Assembly (NCBI GenBank): GCA_019648995.1
Contig: BLXT01006999.1
Span: 1,490,281 to 1,520,431, forward strand
Length of the DNA stretch: 30,151 nucleotides
Source of the DNA: Plakobranchus ocellatus
Taxonomy: Eukaryota; Mollusca; Gastropoda; Plakobranchidae
Direction: 5' to 3'
Below are positions 1-12,100 of the stretch, piece after piece. Numbering within the stretch: the first letter of the stretch is position 1; every line of letters starts with the position of its first letter. Under the pieces are notes generated by a model that saw only the letters and a program-made list of their open reading frames with translations, ran no database searches and was not told the DNA's origin. The position numbers and the translations under genes were made by a program.

Positions 1-239
1 GTTTTTTTTTTTTGTTTTTTTTTTTGTTATACGCACACATGTTCACAATCAAATTTAGTGGATATTAAATTGATCATGTTTTCGGGCAGAAAACCATTAA
101 AGGCTTCGTTTCCTTGTTAAGAAGTTGATGTTGTATGTGTATGGGGTAAAGTTTAATTAAAATTTCTAAAACTAAATTCGCACGCTATCAATGAAAAAAA
201 AATGTTCTCAAATTCTTTAGTTGATTATTTTCCGAACAG

Positions 240-487
240 ATGACTCCAATAGCACCAAAGTGGTCACGGGAGAATGTGGAGTTGGCATTGCAACCTCACC
301 TCAACATTTTACCTCGCAAACACACATTCCAGCTGAAGCACCAGGATCAACCTCACCAGTAGACCCTTTAAAACATCTTTTCATGATAACCTCACAAAAA
401 GGAGACGAAACAATTCTACTTTACCTCAAACGCACTGATGAGGGATACAATCTGTATTGGATAGATCCTGTTCTTGGTGTTTGCTAG
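240..487 (+). CDS. Possible terminal coding exon of an unidentified neighbouring gene
   Basis: An AG acceptor at 238-239 (after TTATTTTCCGAAC) opens a frame of 82 codons including the final TAG at 485-487. The protein runs DSNSTKVVTGECGVGIATSP and later LKHLFMITSQKGDETILLYL, ending WIDPVLGVC. Base composition is clearly less AT-rich than the flanks and codon use looks ordinary. I do not recognise the family. Candidate AATAAA signals follow at 672-677 and 687-692. It could be chance, since only one exon is visible. Confidence 0.4.
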
Positions 488-1920
488 GAGTATTATGAAA
501 CTGTTCTATAAAAAAATATGTCCAGTGTTTCCTACCAAAACATTTCTATTAATTCATTATCTAAAAAATCGAAAAGATAACTTGAAAATGCCCAATACAA
601 TCAGAGAAGAAAATTTTAACAAAGGAATGAAAGAGAACGAGAAAGGAAAAAAGAAAAAAAGAAGAGGACGAAATAAAAATCAATAGAATAAAAGAGTTGA
701 AGGAGAAAAATAGAAAGAAAAGAAAATGAAGGAGAGGAAAGAGCTTTAAAGAAACTGGAGCCTGAGGAAAAAAAAAAAAAAAAAAAAAAGAGGAAAAGTG
801 AAAATTAAAAAAAAAACCGGCAAGGAAAAAAAAAGAGAGAAAGGAGCAAGCAGCACAAAAGAACTAAAAAGTTCGGGTTCGTCGATTCAATTGGATAGAG
901 CTTTTGATCGGATGTATTAAGATCTAGGAATGTCCAGAATGTGCCAAGATTCGAACAGAGGGAGAGAAAAATAAAATTAAAAAATGTAAAAAAGAAAAGA
1001 AAAAAAAAGTAGCATGTTTTTCGCATCTAATCGCACTAGAATAAATCGAGGAATTCAATTCTGAAGTCAGAATTTGAAATATTAACTTTGATCCCCCGCC
1101 AAAACAAGCTCTGGCTGGAGCCCGTTCACGCGTTGGTCCCCCTTTCTGGATCACAGCCTGCACGCTCTTTCTCTATCCGGCCCAACCTGGACTGAAGAAG
1201 GAAAGGAGGCGGCAAGGAGGTCGCAGGACTTCACGATTTCCCACTATGTCATGTCTTTACTGAGAATCCGACAAAAATCAGCCTCTTGTACCGTTCTTTA
1301 GCTTTAACCTATCCGTCGCCAGTACGGGCTTGGATCTAAATCTCTTTCTATATGAAACGTACACTCTTAACAGTAACAGCGTCGACATTTACATCTAGCC
1401 TATTTACAGATTTCTCAGGAAAATAAAATTTGCACAACAAATTTTAAGCACTTTTATTTTCTTCACTTCCGCACTAAAAGTTGCGGAATGGCAATGGAAT
1501 TATTTCAGGCATTCGTTTTCAGTCAGTTTTGCGAAGATGAGACTAAGTATATTGCTGTATTCAATTCTTCAACCATAAAATCTGAAAATTGTGAAGTCTT
1601 TCGACTTTTAAAATGTCCTTTGTGTGCAACAGCAACACATTTTTGTGGGTCTTTTATTTTCGCACCCCACAAAATTTATATGGGCGTTACATAATATTTG
1701 CCTTAGCTCATTTGCATACTTAGAATAAAATATGAAAAAAATAAAACAAAGTACACGCAGCAAAACACTTAACTCTAACGAGGCGTGGCTCAATATTTTA
1801 GCTATTACGACACGTTCCTAATCAATCGCTTTATTTGAAATTTTAAACGATGGAGAAAAATAATGGTGATGCAAGAACCCCTACCATCCTCTTTGTTTTT
1901 AATTCTACGTTCCTATCTGT
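488..1920. other. Intergenic stretch, purine-rich then mixed
   Basis: About 590-1020 is A/G-rich with runs of A (764-789), consistent with simple-sequence expansion. About 1080-1240 is more GC-rich but shows no convincing exon on either strand. The remainder is AT-rich without recognisable genes. Confidence 0.5.
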
Positions 1921-1925
1921 TTTGC

Positions 1926-2185
1926 TTTTTTTTTTTCTTCGTTTATCGCTCTCTTCTTCTTTGTGTCTCTCTGTCTAGTTTTCCCTATGTTTATACCTTT
2001 ACGTGTCTGTGCTTCTCTCTCTAGTAATTCTTGAAAAGTTTAAAATTCGTTAATAACTCCTTTGGCGTGTTTAGTTGTATCTTTAGTTTGTGTGTGTGTG
2101 TTTTTTTTTCCTTGTTTATCCTTCTCTTCCTCTTTGTGTCTCTCTGCCTACTTTTCTTTAAGTCTATATCTGTATGTGTCGGTGC

Positions 2186-2216
<31 letters not shown>

Positions 2217-2280
2217 AATTCTTGGAAATTTAAAATTCGTTCATAACCCCTTTAGCGCCTTTAGGTGTATCTTTAGTGTC
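1926..2280 (+). repeat. Diverged tandem duplication, about 170 bp x 2
   Basis: Two imperfect copies, about 1926-2090 and 2101-2276, share a T-rich start, GTTTAT(C), CTTTGTGTCTCTCTG, TAAAATTCGTT and GTATCTTTAG in the same order. The offset is 173 bp at the left and 190 bp at the right because a CT microsatellite (2186-2212) expanded in the second copy. Confidence 0.75.
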
Positions 2281-2464
2281 CTTTACGTACATACATGAGC
2301 TATAGCCAGACTAAAAGCGTTCTTTCGTGTAGCTGCAATAGCACAGTTTATAGATTAATAGTTTTTGTAATTTCACCCACTTAATCCTCTATTGTACGCC
2401 TATGACTTCTTAAATATCCCTGAAACTTTGATAGCTTTTGTCTTTGACTGAGAAACAGGCTAAC

Positions 2465-2600
2465 AAGTCCGCCCTAAGATCTGCAGGGACCCTTCTGTTG
2501 CGGGTTCGAGCTCCTCCACCGGCGCCCTGGCCTGACGGAGGGCCTGAAAAGCCTTAGATCACCTTGTTGTGGACTGCTATTATACAAAAATTAAACCAAA
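2465..2600 (+). mobile_element. tRNA-derived SINE-like fragment
   Basis: A GC-rich island in AT-rich sequence contains a box B-like GGGTTCGAGCTCC at 2502-2514, followed by a GC-rich body and then an A-rich tail (ATACAAAAATTAAACC). This layout suits a tRNA-derived SINE. No A box or target duplication was established. Confidence 0.4.
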
Positions 2601-2879
2601 CCGAGGATACCCGCCCCCTCCCCCCGCCCTCCATTGTTTCTCTTCTTTAAAGAATCTTCCCTTTTTACCTCCTTTGATAAAAGAATTAGTCTCCCCAAAA
2701 CAATTGTATTATGACATCTTACTTGATATATGATCAATGGAGGGGATCTAGAAAGAGGAGAATGGACGAGAACAAAAAAAAAAAAAAAGGGTGGCGGGTG
2801 GGGGTGGGGAGGTTTTTTTTACTATGCTCACAGACACACGCAATACAATTATTGGAAAAGAAAAAAGTCATCCATATCT
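2601..2879. other. AT/GC-mixed spacer with homopolymer runs
   Basis: The stretch contains C-rich (about 2610-2630) and A/G-rich (about 2770-2815) runs. No gene is seen. Confidence 0.5.
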
Positions 2880-2899
2880 ATTTGTTTTCACAAGTTATT

Positions 2900-2905
2900 T
2901 TTATT
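2900..2905 (-). promoter_or_regulatory. Candidate distal poly(A) signal for RyR
   Basis: AATAAA on the minus strand. On the same strand it is followed about 55-75 nt further on by a GT-rich stretch (TTGCGTGTGTCTGTG, near 2830-2845), as expected of a cleavage region. Proximal alternatives lie at 5588-5593, 5017-5022 and 3588-3593. Confidence 0.3.
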
Positions 2906-4177
2906 GGAGAAGCCAGCTCTCAACTAGTAGAAACAAAGGGACAGAATTCTGCTTCTCAAAGATCATCATTGGGGGAGGGGCAGGGTTCATACAGAGCCTT
3001 CACAGCACACATGATACAATGATTAGCATAAAATGGACGTGTTTTTCATGGGCAGGATCTACAGGGGTTAACTAGAAACTTAAAAAAAAAAAATGGCCTT
3101 TGCCATCAGAAGTCAATACCGTAATAATATCATGTTTCAGATAAACGCTTATTTGATACAGCCAAAGGTGGATAAAAGTTCAATCAATATTCTTCTCAAA
3201 TTGAAAATTCAACATTGGGGAAAAGTGTTTAGTGTTTGCGGTATAAAAATTCGATGCAAATAGCTTTAAAGCGAGTCATAACATGAATTCTCAGATTTCA
3301 AAACTGGACAAAACTAGATGAAAACAGAGATGTACAATACTTGGGCAGTGTACAGCATAGGCAATAACTATTATATGACAATTATTATGCAGTTTTGGGG
3401 ATTTTACTTGCTTGACACAATTTCTCAAAAGCTTCTTCTAATTTAGTTAAGATAGTAAGAAAAACTTTGATTTTATCTTAACTGAGATGAATCTGATGAA
3501 GTGAAAAGTTTATGCACGGGCAATGTAAAAAAAAACAAAAAACGTGAGGTTTCGCGTAGTAAAAAGTGATTCAGCAATGCTCCAAAATTTATTGTAAAAA
3601 AGGCAATATGACAAGAAGCATTCAAGGCGAATATAATGAAACATTTAATGCGGTACTAAATTGAGAAAGACAACAATCAGCTATTTGAAAATGGATGAAA
3701 GTATAGACTCATACATGATAGTAATAATCTTATTATTATAAATAATTAAAATGATGGCAATGATGACGGTGGTTACGAGAATAATGAACATAATAATAAT
3801 AATACTAAAAATACTACTGTAATAATGACAATAATCAAAACAATGCTAATAATTTTCTTGGCAATAAGAAATGGATGTCAATAACAATATTGATGACACT
3901 GCAAAGATGATTGCTTGCAAAATATGTGGGTTGTGATCACAGTACTGGTACTTTAAGTTACAAAACTAAAGTGTACATAAAATCAAACTGAAACACCTTT
4001 GCTGATAGTACAGCAGGCTGTAAGAAGACAATTAGCACCAGGCCTGCTCACAAAGGTAAAACAAAAATGCAAGAAAAATAAATACAATAAAGTAAACGAA
4101 GGGAAAAAAATCGATGCATTATTATTCTGTCAGCATTTTAATTTATGGAAAAAAAGTACATAGCTCAAACACAAATG

Positions 4178-4180
<3 letters not shown>

Positions 4181-4226
<46 letters not shown>
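4181..4226. repeat. (AG)23 microsatellite
   Basis: A perfect 46-bp AG repeat within the presumed RyR 3' UTR. On the transcript it reads (CU)n. Confidence 0.97.
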
Positions 4227-4230
<4 letters not shown>

Positions 4231-6092
4231 AACCAAATAAAAAAATTCTATGATCAATAAATCATTAGTATTCGTTTTGTGTTTCAAAAATGTACAATCA
4301 ATGATCAAGTCAGCATCTGACAAATGAGGAAAAATTCGCGCTCAGGCTCAAACTTCATCTAATCAAATCTTGAGTTTTGATTTTGGTTTACTTCTTCCTC
4401 ATAAAGTACATAACACTGGCAATAACAACAGGGTTCCTCACATAACCTCTTTCTTCGAAACATGAGGATTTGAGTAATATCATAACGGTCTTGACTGGGC
4501 TTTTTACATTACCAACGTCAAGGTTACAAATCAAATCAAACTTGTAACAGATATAACTTTTCACATTACTGCTTGTTTAAAAACATTTTGATCAAAGTTA
4601 TGTGTCATAGTTACTAGTAATTACAGGGCTTTCCACATTTTCGCTGTCTTCAATCAATTGATAATAAGTGCCCCTCACATATTACAACTGTTTACAACAC
4701 ATTATAATCAAGTTAACATGTGTGGAGCATAACAGAACCAAAACCATATAATATTATCCAGAGCTGATACAAAGCACACGATTGTCTGTAAAATATAATG
4801 ATTTTTATAACAACAACACTTAACTTCTGGGGTACAAAAGTCTGAAGTTTCATAAATTGGGGGTATTAGAAAACTCACCAATCTAGAAACGCAACCAGAT
4901 TCAAACTGAAGAATATGATAAAGGTCAAACTTGTGTGCAGTATTGGTGAACGCGAACTTGTCTTCTGTCCTTGAAATTCTAAAATTATTTACACTTTACT
5001 AAAATTTATAAAGTAATTTATTATAAAACAACATCAAACAAACAGGGTGGTATTAATAATAATAATAAAAAAAAAAGAAAATGATACATAGTAACGCTTT
5101 TCTTATATCCACAATTATCTACTTGCCTTCCAAGTCATGTCGTATCAAGATACTGTTTCAATGAGGACAGTAACTCACTAGACAATGACAGTAAAATTTT
5201 GATATTAAATTAAGTAACAAAGTACGTAGTAAATTATAATAATAATGATAATATTGCAAATATTAATTATTTAACTGTCTGAATATTCTGCAATCCAGCA
5301 CTGAAATATTGCTACAAAGAGTATCAATTTCTTATCACCAAAGGTCAAATTATAAGTGGAGGTGCACGGGTGTGTAAGAATGGGGACAGGAGCTATCTAT
5401 TTGGCTTGTTGCATACACGTGTAAAAAGGAAAGGATCCCTATGTGTTTACATTCTACAATATTCTGAGAAAGTTTGATTTCAAATCAATGGTGAACTTGT
5501 TGCTTTTTTTTTTTGTAATGGATAACACTACAGAGGAGTTCAAAGAGAAAGGGGTACAATGGTAATCAACAACAATGGGTATTGCCATTTATTATGGCAA
5601 AATATAAAATTTGATGGCAAACATTCAAACAGTCTGAAAGATTTTCTGAGTTGAATTTCTGTGAATTATAAATACAAAATGCTACTAACAGTATATTTCA
5701 TTTTTCTGAGAGGCATTAAATCAATTGGTTTTTGAAAGAAGCAACAACAGGCTGGTGCAAAAACAGACAATTACTTGTGCAGTGGACTGTACAAGTTTAG
5801 TACAAATTGTAAGAATACTGATAAAAATCTCATCTTTACAGACAATATAAAAAGGTGAAGAAAAGTTCACCTGTTTTTAAAGGGCAAAGTTCACAACCTT
5901 CAGCTAAAAATGTTAAGGATCAGTTGTTTGTCAAGGTTTTATATAATTACACTAGTAAAAAAGTGATTCAACGATGAGAAAAGAAAATGAGTGTCATTCC
6001 TCAATTCAGCAGCAATAAATAATCTGGGTTACTTCTGCCCCAGGTGGTCATAATGATGAGTCGGTAACTGGAATAGATCTAGAGATCTAGAG

Positions 6093-6194
6093 CTACTTGG
6101 CGACCACCTCATCCTCATATTGCTTACGGAAACATTCACCAACAGGGAAGAAATCCCAGCAGCGTTGCTGATACATCTCCCACACATAGGTCTC
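6093..6194 (-). CDS. RyR: RyR terminal coding exon
   Basis: This 102-nt exon (33 codons plus TAG) encodes [19 protein letters not shown] and ends [27 protein letters not shown] is the universal RyR C-terminus. The last residues VVAK differ from the vertebrate ending, as is usual. The acceptor is CTCCACAG. Confidence 0.97.
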   Translation of the reverse strand, partial: ETYVWEMYQQRCWDFFPVGECFRKQYEDEVVAK

Positions 6195-9100
6195 CTGTGG
6201 AGAACAGAAACCAAACATTTGAATGCTTCATTCAATTTCATCTCACTATCTTCAGTGAGTGTATGCTAGCTATAGAATGTCACGAATCGTAATCACTGGA
6301 AATGTCTTGGAGTATAAAATTAAGGTATAAACAGAATTAAAAAAAAAAGGCCTTTCTCAACAGAATCGCTATTCAAGACTTATAAGACTTGTTTGGTGTC
6401 CACACAATGAAAGCAGACTAGCGCCTTTTGCCATAGGAAGCCCTTATTATTTTGAGTTAACCCTATTTTTTTCGTTTTCATTTTTGAGAATGTAGGTGGT
6501 GGGTGGGGGTGGGAGAGAAGGGAAAAGAAACTCTAAACTCTAAGAAGAAGTACAGTCGACCTCCTTACCTGTCCTGTGTACTCTGTGTCTGGTTTGTTGA
6601 TCAGGTGCATAATAAAGAACCTGAGGGGAAAAAAAATCATGAACAATTTTTAACGCAAAAAAACAAAGACTGACAGCAATTCCATTGTAAAAAAAAAAAA
6701 AATTAGGTATCTGCTGTTGCTGCTACCATCTCTATCTTACTATCTTTCTGCACCCTCAACTTCACTTGCCTTGTTGTAGCCAAATGAAGTGCAGCATTGA
6801 TCATATTTCGAATAGTACTGAAAACTGAGCTTCATAAGGAAAAAAAAATAGATTAGCCTACTAGCCTTTACACTACAGCCTCAACCTCTTGATGCCAATA
6901 CAATAACACCATCAATATCAATAATACTAATAGCAAAAAAATAACCATAGACATAACTGTCATAATTTATACAATGGGAAAATGTCTTCTAAGAAGTAAT
7001 CTTGACTTTCACTTTAATCTATTTTTTTAAACCACTCAGTATAATACATAGGTAGGCCTGCAAATGTGTTTCAGAAATTTTTTGTGATCAAGTGCTCCCT
7101 GAGAAACAGCTGCTCTTATTCCAATTTTGTGCTCTATTTACCAGCCTCCTCTTGTCTACAATTATAAAACTAGTCCCTGAATTGTCTCAGGTGCATCAGC
7201 TCAAACAGATATCCACCCAAATAAAGCCAAGCCTCAGATAAAAATTTCAATTCAAAAGGTAGATTCAAATAAGGCAAATGTATGAAAATGCCTCTCTCAC
7301 TTGTTTTATATGACTTACATGTAATTGGCAAAGTTGTGTTCATTCTTGACATGAATTTCGAAACCATGGGGCACTTTGTCGAAATAATCTTTGCCAATTC
7401 CACAAATGAAGCATTTGGACTGAGGGGAAAAAAAAAGCAGAAAATGAGAAACCTTGAAGTAAAACCTTAAAACATACGAACAAAAAATTCCGAAGTATAA
7501 AACTTGCAACATCGGTGTAATATATCTAAAGATGGCGATAAGGATGATCTTGAAAATAATGATCAAGGTCCCAGTGGTGATCAGGATGTTGATGATCATG
7601 ATGAGGATGTTGGGGAGATATGATAAGGTCCCAGATAGTAATCAGGGCATTAATGGTGATTACTATGATGATGAAATTTTGATGATTATAAGAATTAGGT
7701 CCTGATGATGATGATGATAACGATTGTGCTGATGATAATTTTGATGATTATAACAATTGGGTTCCTGTTGATGATAATCATAAATATTGTGATGATGGTT
7801 GTTGCAGTGGTGGTGGTGACAAAAGCCAATAATAATGCCATGATGACTACGCTGACTGACCTCCATGTCCTCCTTGACCTGTTCCAGCTGGTCCCTGAGC
7901 TCACCAAAAGCATCAATGATCAAACCTGAGCAAACACAAAACATGCTAGAGATAATATATTTTCCAATTCAACTCTGAATTACGTCCTGTGGTTGATAGG
8001 CAAGGTATGACTCTTGCTATAAAAATATACATCTATTCAATGCATAGATATTAACAGATTATTCAGTACTTTACCAATACTATGAAGATGTATGGATAGT
8101 TATACAAACAGATGTGCAAACATAGAGAAAAGTAACTGACATATAAAACATACTAACATGTAGATAAGGATTTGATTTTATTACCCTGAATAATCGCCAG
8201 CAGGATGACGATGACGAAAAAGAAGAAGGTGATGTCAAACAGAATCCTGTAGACTTCCTTTGCATCTCCGTCAGCTGGTTCTATCTCATCTCCTGTAATA
8301 AAGAAGCAATAAACACCGGTTGAACCATTAGATTAACCCAATGCTCCTATGTGTAAGCCTTGCAATAGTTAAAAACTGCATGAAAGCATTCTGATTCCTT
8401 GCCTAGTCATAAGCATTTGAATTTGTATAGGCAACATCTGGGATATCAGGACTGGTCTCAAGACTATTGAACGGTTCAGTTAAAATGTTGTAGATTTCCT
8501 GGTGATTTGAGATTACAAAATTCTCTCACCCATAAGCTTAACAATAAAGGAATTGAATCTGATCTGGATAGAAAACAATATATTTAATCCTGAAGAAGTA
8601 AAAATGTAAAAGTTGCCTCTTAGCAACTGATTGTTTTCCGACATAAGTAACAATCCTTCTTAGATTCATCCCTCTTGGTATGATAAAAAATTCAATCTAT
8701 CTCAGTACAGAAGATGTTCTTGATCGTGATAAAGCTGTCATGGTTCAGTTTGCTATATCTTTATTATTGACTGATCTTACTGTTACTAAAGTTTTGTCCA
8801 AATTTTTTTCTCTTTCTTGTAATGTAGTTCTTCCACTATATTTGCTGTGATTATTGTTGTTACAGAATTAACTGCAAACCAGAGAGAGGCTTAAACAAAG
8901 GCCAAAACAAAATTTAGAGATCAAGCATATAGGCCTCCTGTTCTTCTCATGCCTCCTCTCAATACCTTATTCCTCGATATAATGTGATTTTATTCATAAA
9001 CGAAACATCACATATAGTAACATTATTTAGGCCCTTTATTCCAAGTTCAATGAAACTTATTATATCAACGTTGAAGACATTTTTCCTCTAAGATTCTCAT

Positions 9101-12100
9101 CCTTGCCTTTCTTTAGGCCTATTGTAAACTTCTAGACATAGGCCAATATACCCAAAGTTCTACTGCAGGGTTAAAGAAAGGTCTTCTGTCAAGCCTAGAG
9201 ACTGTAATGTCAAGTGAATTTAGAAAGTCAATGTATTTCTTTTTATCCAGTGAATACTTACCAATGCCTCCACCAGCTCTCACACCAGTGTGTAGGTGAT
9301 ACACAAAACACTGAGGAAAATTAATGCAGCAGTAACATTAGCTTATTTGTTACAAAGGAGAAGCGAACAAACAAGCATGAAAATCATTCAATCAATTTGC
9401 TGATGGGATAGCTGAAAAATCAGGTTAATTTTAAATAGTCAATGAATCAATATTTTTATAAGCGATCTTTTGAAAACTTCAAGTGTGCAAATAAAATGAC
9501 TCATTTTCTAAAATTGAAAGAATTGGCAAAAGAATTAACAAATTCATTATTTTCTTCTTTCCAGGGATTTATTGAGTTTTTGATAGTGGACTTTCTAGCA
9601 AGTGTAAGATATCTCAGACAAGCACTTGAAACTACGCACAACTGATGAATGTTGGGATGGCGTGCATACTTCACACATTTGAAATTTAAACTGAGCATAC
9701 TCGTATTGTTGATGTAATTTTACTTCAAGTGAACCCACACTCAGCAAGTGCTTTGATAAATCAGGTTCTGCTTAATTCTTGGCATACAGCATCAGCATTA
9801 TGAAATGAGTTGCCTTTTCTCCTTTCGCTACTTTTAATTTCACAGTTTTAAGAGAACTAGCTTCTTGATTGGTGTTAAATGGACACAAAGAGGATAAAAT
9901 TTACTAGCCCTAAGTGGGGATTGAACCTATGATCTGTTGCAAGCTAACCAAGAGTCCTTACAATTGCATTGCTATACTTCTTAGGCAAAATGAAATACAG
10001 AGGAAACCTCAAAAACCGAAGTCTGATTATTCGAATTTCTCATAAATCAAAGTATCCCCGATCTGAGGTTTTTTTCTTCTCTTCTTTGGCTTTGTTGAGT
10101 TTGAACTCATTAGCCAAAGTCAAAGAAAGTCAATTCTCATAATTCAAAGTCCACATCGCCACAAAACACAAAAAAGAAAATTGCTTTCCTCTCGTTACTC
10201 CCAAAACAGTGCCAATCAAACTGTTTTTAACAAAGTTGGCACCCGCCAATAGTACCATTAATAACAACGTGAGAGAAAGGAGAGGTCAAACTAGAGTGAG
10301 AGGAGGGAAATGGGGTGCCGAATGTAGGTTTAATAGTTAGTGGTGTTCTTTGACCCCTACTTTTGCTCCTTTTAATAATTTGAAGTCTCATAATTCGAAG
10401 ATTTGGTCTGTTCCCTGGCACTTCGAATTATGAGATTTCCACTGTAATTATGTAAAGATATTGTAAGCAACTCAGAACTTTGCGCAATTTTAAACAGCTT
10501 TCCTTAATATTCTATCTACATACCGTGGCCATGTCATGGCACTTGTAGTCCACTTGACCATCCTCCTCCTTGACGTAAAACTTGCGGAAGAAGTTGAAGG
10601 CCACCACCGTGTAGATATACACAACCACACAGGTCAACATGACCGTCAGTACCAGCTGGCAGCAGACAGTGGAATGGGAGAAGAAGGCAGGAAGAAGAAT
10701 GTGAGGGTAGAGAGATAGCAAGAGAAAGAGAAAGAGAGAGAGAGAGAGAGGTGGGAAGAGAAAAAAATTTAGGATACTGATCACAAAAGTTAAGCATCAA
10801 CATTTCTTTAAGAAGCAGTTCTCTAGAGAGTGGACAAACAGAAAAACTCACTTTATTGTTATAATCATCATCATCATCATCATTATCATCATTATCGTCA
10901 TCATCATCATCAACATTACCACCTTTATTATCAACATCAATATCATCATTTCTCTGGTCGTCACCATTGACATTGTGGACACCTACTTTTTCTTCTCTCT
11001 GACCTCATCTTTTAAGATCACAAATAGATATCAAGAGACCCTCACCTGCTTGCCGTTGTGTGTGACAGACTGTAGGATCGTTCTCAGTGTCTTAAATCCT
11101 ATGGCTACATCAAGCAGATGAGCAGCAAAGAAGAAAAAGTTGAAATTGCCCAGAATGGAGAAGACGAAGTACCAGAGCAGATATAAGAAGGACTGAAAAG
11201 AGAAACAGAAATTATAGACCACACTTGAAAAAAACTGAATGAAAACAATGACACGATGAAATATACTTTTTCTCATTTTCATAATACTGTAACATTGTAA
11301 TACAGAATTGGCATATTGGGTATAAAGTAATTTTGCAGAATTTTAATTGAGCTTTGAACAGTTGTATAAAATAAAAGTGAATTACAAAGCCATATTATCT
11401 TTTTTTAAAAACCTAAACAAATAGTTAAAAGGAGTTAGTCCTAAAGGTATCAATTATTCTACAATTTATTCATATCAACAAGACCCTTAAAAATATAATT
11501 GGCATAACAGATTATGTTTCATTCAAACATTTGGAAATGGGTGTCTTGGTTGTTCTACTTTTGTTTTTGTTGAAAAAAATATCTAGTTGTCCTCTTCAAT
11601 GGGTAATCTTAAGATAAAAAAACGGCAACATTTTTTCCACAATCTATTCTATCCCAAAAACTTTTAAATCGAATGATAGAAAAAAAATGTCTGTACAATG
11701 CGAGAATTTAATGGATAAATGAATTTTAAAAAGGAGTGTATAAGACTGATGTAAACATAGACTGAGAACTTACATTGTCTGTGATGATTACGCCCCATTT
11801 CCACAGTTGGTACTGAAGATCCACATTTGACAAGCTGGGTTAAAAAGATAGCATAATTGTACAAGGATTTGAGCATTTACTAGTGCTCTTCTTGAGAGAT
11901 AGCAGATTTTGAAGGGATAATACCATTAAAACTAAAATATTTCTCTGTGGCATTCTTGTTTTTTTTTTTTTTTTTTAGCTAAAAGATAAAAGATGCTGAG
12001 ACAGCCAGACACTAATACAAAATAAGTCATCAGGGGATAGCTAAAATGTTTTAAATAATAAATTATTGAAGATATAAAAAGAATTTATTTTTTTTTGTGC

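Larger units (their letters stand above)
2880..6092 (-). other. RyR: Probable RyR 3' UTR
   Basis: About 3.2 kb of AT-rich sequence follows the stop codon with no coding exon visible. It holds an AG microsatellite (4181-4226), TAA-rich stretches around 3720-3850 and 5050-5260, and several AATAAA signals for this strand (5588-5593, 5017-5022, 3588-3593, 2900-2905). The real end of the transcript cannot be fixed from sequence. A short UTR ending near 5570 is equally possible. Confidence 0.4.

Noticed and set aside
7663-7944. His/Ile-rich open frames
   Set aside because: Read-through from the real exon 7861-7925 into a GAT-rich minisatellite.
10861-10940. Direct-repeat look suggesting a CRISPR-like array
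   Set aside because: It is a simple ATC/TCA triplet repeat in a eukaryotic intron with no spacer structure.
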